11,713 bases of DNA from Terfezia claveryi. Its lineage: Eukaryota > Ascomycota > Pezizomycetes > Pezizales > Pezizaceae. Under the pieces are notes generated by a model. It did not search any database. It was not told the origin of the DNA and was given only the letters and a program-made list of their open reading frames with translations. The stretch covers positions 1 through 11,713 of the forward strand of contig WHUX01000759.1 of the NCBI GenBank assembly GCA_015179025.1. The letters are read 5' to 3'. This document shows, one piece after another, positions 9,313 to 11,713 of the stretch (within the stretch, counting starts at the first letter, position 1; each line of letters opens with the position of its first letter). The translations under genes and the position numbers were made by a program.

Positions 9313-9565
9313 GGCCCACCTTTTTCTCCTTCTTTTCGTCTTCTGGAGTCAGTCCTTTATATGTGTATCTTAGGAATACTAAGCGATCTTTACGATTGTG
9401 TGATTTTTCAACTTTACCCCAGGTAAATAAAGTTCTGGGGTGTTGAACAAGCGAAACATTGCTTAGCGAGCTCCAACAAGGGTACGGACGATTAAGCCGT
9501 CGTTCCAGAGACTCAAGCGGAAGATTGTGGGGTGTTAGGGTGCCATATTATTGCCAGAATTCCCG

Positions 9566-10047
9566 ATGAACCATATATATTTTATATCTTCAAACTCCTT
9601 GTGCCCCTATGCTAGCAAGTGGCCAATTAGCCTCGGTGCAATTATAAGAGCGTTCCTAACAGGGAGTAGAATACGGCATGATTCTTGCGGCACTCCAGAT
9701 CTGTACTGCCTGATATGTACGTTTTCCTGAATATCCCTGAATTATATCTATAGTAATATGCTGATGAAGTATTCACCAGAAGCTTTACCCATGTGTTAGG
9801 TACCTAGAGCACTCCCAAGAGCGCATCCTCTTAACTCATTGTTATTTCGTCGATCAAGGAAGCTGTCGTAAAAGTACCAAGCTTTTCCAAGATTCAGTGT
9901 CAGCAGCAGAGGTTATAAGGAATGTGCTAACGGAATTTATCTGCCTATATTCCCGAAATTGCGGTGGATCTCCCGATTCCCCGCAATCATGTCTCTCAGT
10001 GGAGACCACGGTATATGGAAAACAACATGGATCCTCCTTTGTGGTAA
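9566..10047 (+). pseudogene. two-exon coding relic of unknown family
   Basis: ATG 9566 opens an exon reading ASKWPISLGAIIRAFLTGSR and CGTPDLYCLI, ending at a GTACGT donor (9717). After the acceptor at 9779 the open frame is KLYPCVRYLEHSQERILLTH, CYFVDQGSCRKSTKLFQ, SVSAAEVIRNVLTEFICLY. The two exons do not join in frame: one base too many or two too few. Near 9945 the frame changes again to IPEIAVDLPIPRNHVSQWRP and RYMENNMDPPLW, with TAA at 10045. Past it, frame 0 reads IWSLTENMLEELSLKSFQEL up to a stop at 10140, so the relic may extend. The CYFVDQG...VIRNVL segment faintly recalls the sequence after the P-loop in fungal NACHT proteins, but no P-loop is visible and I do not claim it. An alternative 110-codon frame (9959-10291) overlaps and looks less like protein. 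Confidence 0.45.
9717..9779 (+). other. probable spliceosomal intron
   Basis: 63 bases: donor GTACGT at 9717, branch CTGAT at 9761, acceptor TTCACCAG at 9779. All three signals match the other introns in the window, although the flanking frames do not join without an indel. Confidence 0.6.
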
Positions 10048-10673
10048 TATCTTGTGCTGCATGGTTCTAGATCTGGTCGCTGACGGAGAACATGTTGGAG
10101 GAACTGTCTTTAAAGAGCTTTCAAGAACTTATATTACCCTAGTCATCTGTTCACTCATGTTAGTAATTTACTTTTCCGTGCTTGGGACTGACTGGTATGG
10201 CAATATGTATTTATATTACCACTTCCATACCTCAAGCAATCGATCAATTTGCCACAAAACATTTCTCTTCCACCGATATGACCAGGTGTAAGGAATTTCA
10301 GCTGTTCTCCTTCTTGTGTTCCCAATCTAGTTTACCCCAAGGATGAATGGAGGCAGGTGGTGTTGCGCCCATTCGTACTGTAGTTTTCCCAACCGTCCTC
10401 GCAATCTATATGTTCGAATCATGAAATTGACGTTATTAATTTACATAAAACCGCGGTGGATATCAATACTTCCTTCTTCACCGGATGATATTTCTTGTGG
10501 TCGTTCAGAATGTTAGCACCATATACAACCCTCGTATAGAAACCAAGAATCCCCATACTTATTCAGCCCCGCCCATTCCATATCTCTAAGTGCTCTATTC
10601 CAATCCTCCCTCAACAATTCTGCCTTGTCCTATCATCTCATCTACACTGTGCCTGCACCGTACTAGTCACGCT
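10048..10673. other. intergenic or unresolved 5' part of downstream gene
   Basis: Apart from the possible extension of the upstream relic to about 10140, I see no firm gene. 10590-10690 is open in two + frames (one with CLHRTSHARWVFD) and may contain the 5' exon of the next gene, but no start or splice pair can be chosen. Confidence 0.35.
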
Positions 10674-11003
10674 AGGTGGGTTTTTGATTTGATCCCGAGT
10701 CCAAAACGGCTTTTGAGCCGGGATGTCAGTTTGAGGTCGATGGGTTCTGGTGGGACGAGAAGGTCGATCCTGAAGCCCATTCAAAGAGCTCGGAAATACT
10801 GTAGTCTCACTGTGGACACAGCCTGACTAAGGGCTGTGTTATATACGGTTGACAGTCGACATCCCAGTGGATATACATACCCAGATGTTAGCTGTAAGGT
10901 TGGGAAGAATATCCGGAAGAGACTGGGTGAATTTAAGTGTGGTACAATGCATACATATAAAGACCTGCGGGAGAGATTTGGAAGGATGATTGACTGTGAA
11001 TAG
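10674..11003 (+). CDS. short two-exon gene of unknown family, 5' end unresolved
   Basis: The first visible exon reads RWVFD, changes frame at 10686-10691 (one base lost, or an unrecognised intron end), then ESKTAFEPGCQFEVDGFWWD and EKVDPEAHSKSSEI to a donor at 10801. After a 55-base intron (10801-10855) a split codon rejoins the frame: RHPSGYTYPDVSCKVGK, KRLGEFKCGTMHTYKDL, RERFGRMIDCE, TAG at 11001-11003. Splicing restores about 85 codons without a stop. Four cysteines (EPGCQ, VSCKV, FKCGT, IDCE) could pair as in small secreted proteins, but no signal peptide can be read because the 5' end is unclear. Not recognised. The overlapping minus-strand frame at 10781-11041 is antisense noise. Confidence 0.6.
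10801..10855 (+). other. spliceosomal intron with hairpin around the branch site
   Basis: Donor GTAGTC at 10801 (weak beyond GTA), branch CTGAC at 10823-10827, acceptor GTTGACAG at 10855. An 8-base perfect inverted repeat, ACACAGCC at 10816-10823 and GGCTGTGT at 10832-10839, encloses the loop TGACTAAG. Removal turns EIL-stop into an open frame. Confidence 0.7.
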
Positions 11004-11503
11004 GTGATTATGTTGCACGTGTAGAATGTACTACAATCCAAAATGTTTCTTTTTGAGCATATTCGAGTTCCGTATAGGGATAAACATATAGAAGTTGTAT
11101 GTGCATTTCAGTACCCCGGAAGTGTCTAATTAAGTGAGCACACATAATCTTGAAAGTATCTCTGTACTTTCTTACCGCTTATCCTTATTCTGGTTGGCCT
11201 GAATTGAGTATTCCTAATTTAAGATGGAAAAGCCTATAACACCATGTCCAGAAAACCCAAAGATAATTCCATGAGTGATCAAACCCTTTATGGGTAGAGC
11301 TAATTATAAATGGACGCCAGTGCAAGATCTCTTGCGTCACCAAAGACCGGCCGAAAGAAAGCAAGTAAATATGACGATAATCATCAAACCCTACACCTCC
11401 ACTCTTGAACCCACTTATCTCCAACCTTTAATATCATATTCATGACAACAATGACAACAATGATAAGCCTTTCTCCAAGTCTATCATGCCAGGTAATCGC
11501 CGG
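11004..11503. other. intergenic, short ATGACAACA repeat
   Basis: No supported gene. The minus-strand frame 11185-11424 is rich in Trp, His and Phe and resembles nothing known. At 11442-11460 the nonamer ATGACAACA occurs twice in tandem. Confidence 0.45.
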
Positions 11504-11713
11504 TCAATATTGACTTTTCTCGTAACCCATTGGTAGATATTTTCTGACTCCTTCAGGATTTAACTCGTGGTAGGGAACTGTAGATGTCGGATAAATATCA
11601 AGACGGTTCCAAACCATCATTTCGTCTGTTGTAAGATCTGCATTGCGTTCCTCCTAGTTTCTTTCCAGTTCCTGTAACACCTGCTCAACCGCCAGTTCCT
11701 GGTTTATGCTATG
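11504..11713 (-). pseudogene. 3' end of an unknown gene, in-frame stop
   Basis: Enters from beyond the window on the minus strand. It reads NQELAVEQVLQELERN, a TAG at 11654-11656, then EERNADLTTDEMMVWNRLDI, YPTSTVPYHELNPEGVRKYL, PMGYEKSQY and TGA at 11504-11506. The frame is identical on both sides of the TAG and protein-like on both, so the TAG is a nonsense mutation or an error rather than a gene end. A 27-base GT-AG pair that would remove the TAG is too short for an intron. Family not recognised; the C-terminal part looks like a conserved soluble domain end. Confidence 0.55.

Noticed and set aside
9533..9661. 7-base inverted ends TGTTAGG/CCTAACA, a possible small inverted-repeat element
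   Set aside because: The interval overlaps the coding-like exon at 9566-9716 and has no clear target-site duplication; a 7-base match at this spacing can occur by chance.
9959..10291. 110-codon plus frame with a hydrophobic segment (TYITLVICSLMLVIYFSVLG)
   Set aside because: Starts from TTG or an internal ATG, overlaps better coding-like fragments in other frames, and has no recognisable family; kept only as an alternative.

Overview
The window looks like nuclear DNA of a filamentous ascomycete (Pezizomycotina). The reasons are short introns of about 50-70 bases with GTAAGT/GTACGT-type donors and CTAAT, CTAAC, CTGAC or CTGAT branch sites, CT-rich promoters, and families typical of such fungi: an OTT_1508-like deaminase and an AA9 (GH61) lytic polysaccharide monooxygenase. 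I cannot fix the genus. No tRNA, rRNA, CRISPR or bacterial-type operon was seen.

Layout. 3-1374 (+): OTT_1508-like deaminase gene with at least two introns. 1683-2455 (-): convergent gene of unknown family. They meet over a 300-base pyrimidine-rich gap holding a T23 run. 2456-4613: about 2.2 kb, mostly AT-rich, with no firm gene. 4614 to about 6455 (-): gene with a ZZ-like zinc finger and a long low-complexity tail. 6659-7472 (-): acidic, serine-rich protein gene of unknown family, about 200 bases upstream of the ZZ gene on the same strand. 8058-8437 (-): AA9 remnant with its catalytic core deleted. 8438-9565: no firm gene, but a 48-base tandem duplication and a TATA/AATAAA pair. 9566-10047 (+): broken two-exon coding relic. 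About 10674-11003 (+): short gene visible only after splicing. 11504-11713 (-): 3' end of a gene entering from beyond the window, with an in-frame stop.

The feature common to the window is that most coding stretches are good protein over 100-400 bases and then continue in another frame at a point where no intron fits. Most shifts are of the type a one-base loss would cause, and in-frame nonsense codons are rare. Either the region is a patch of recently decaying accessory genes, or the sequence carries residual one-base errors; reads would tell. The AA9 internal deletion cannot be explained by one-base errors. The genes do not form an evident pathway; the set looks like an accessory, gene-poor region. 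I found no coherent new multi-gene system.
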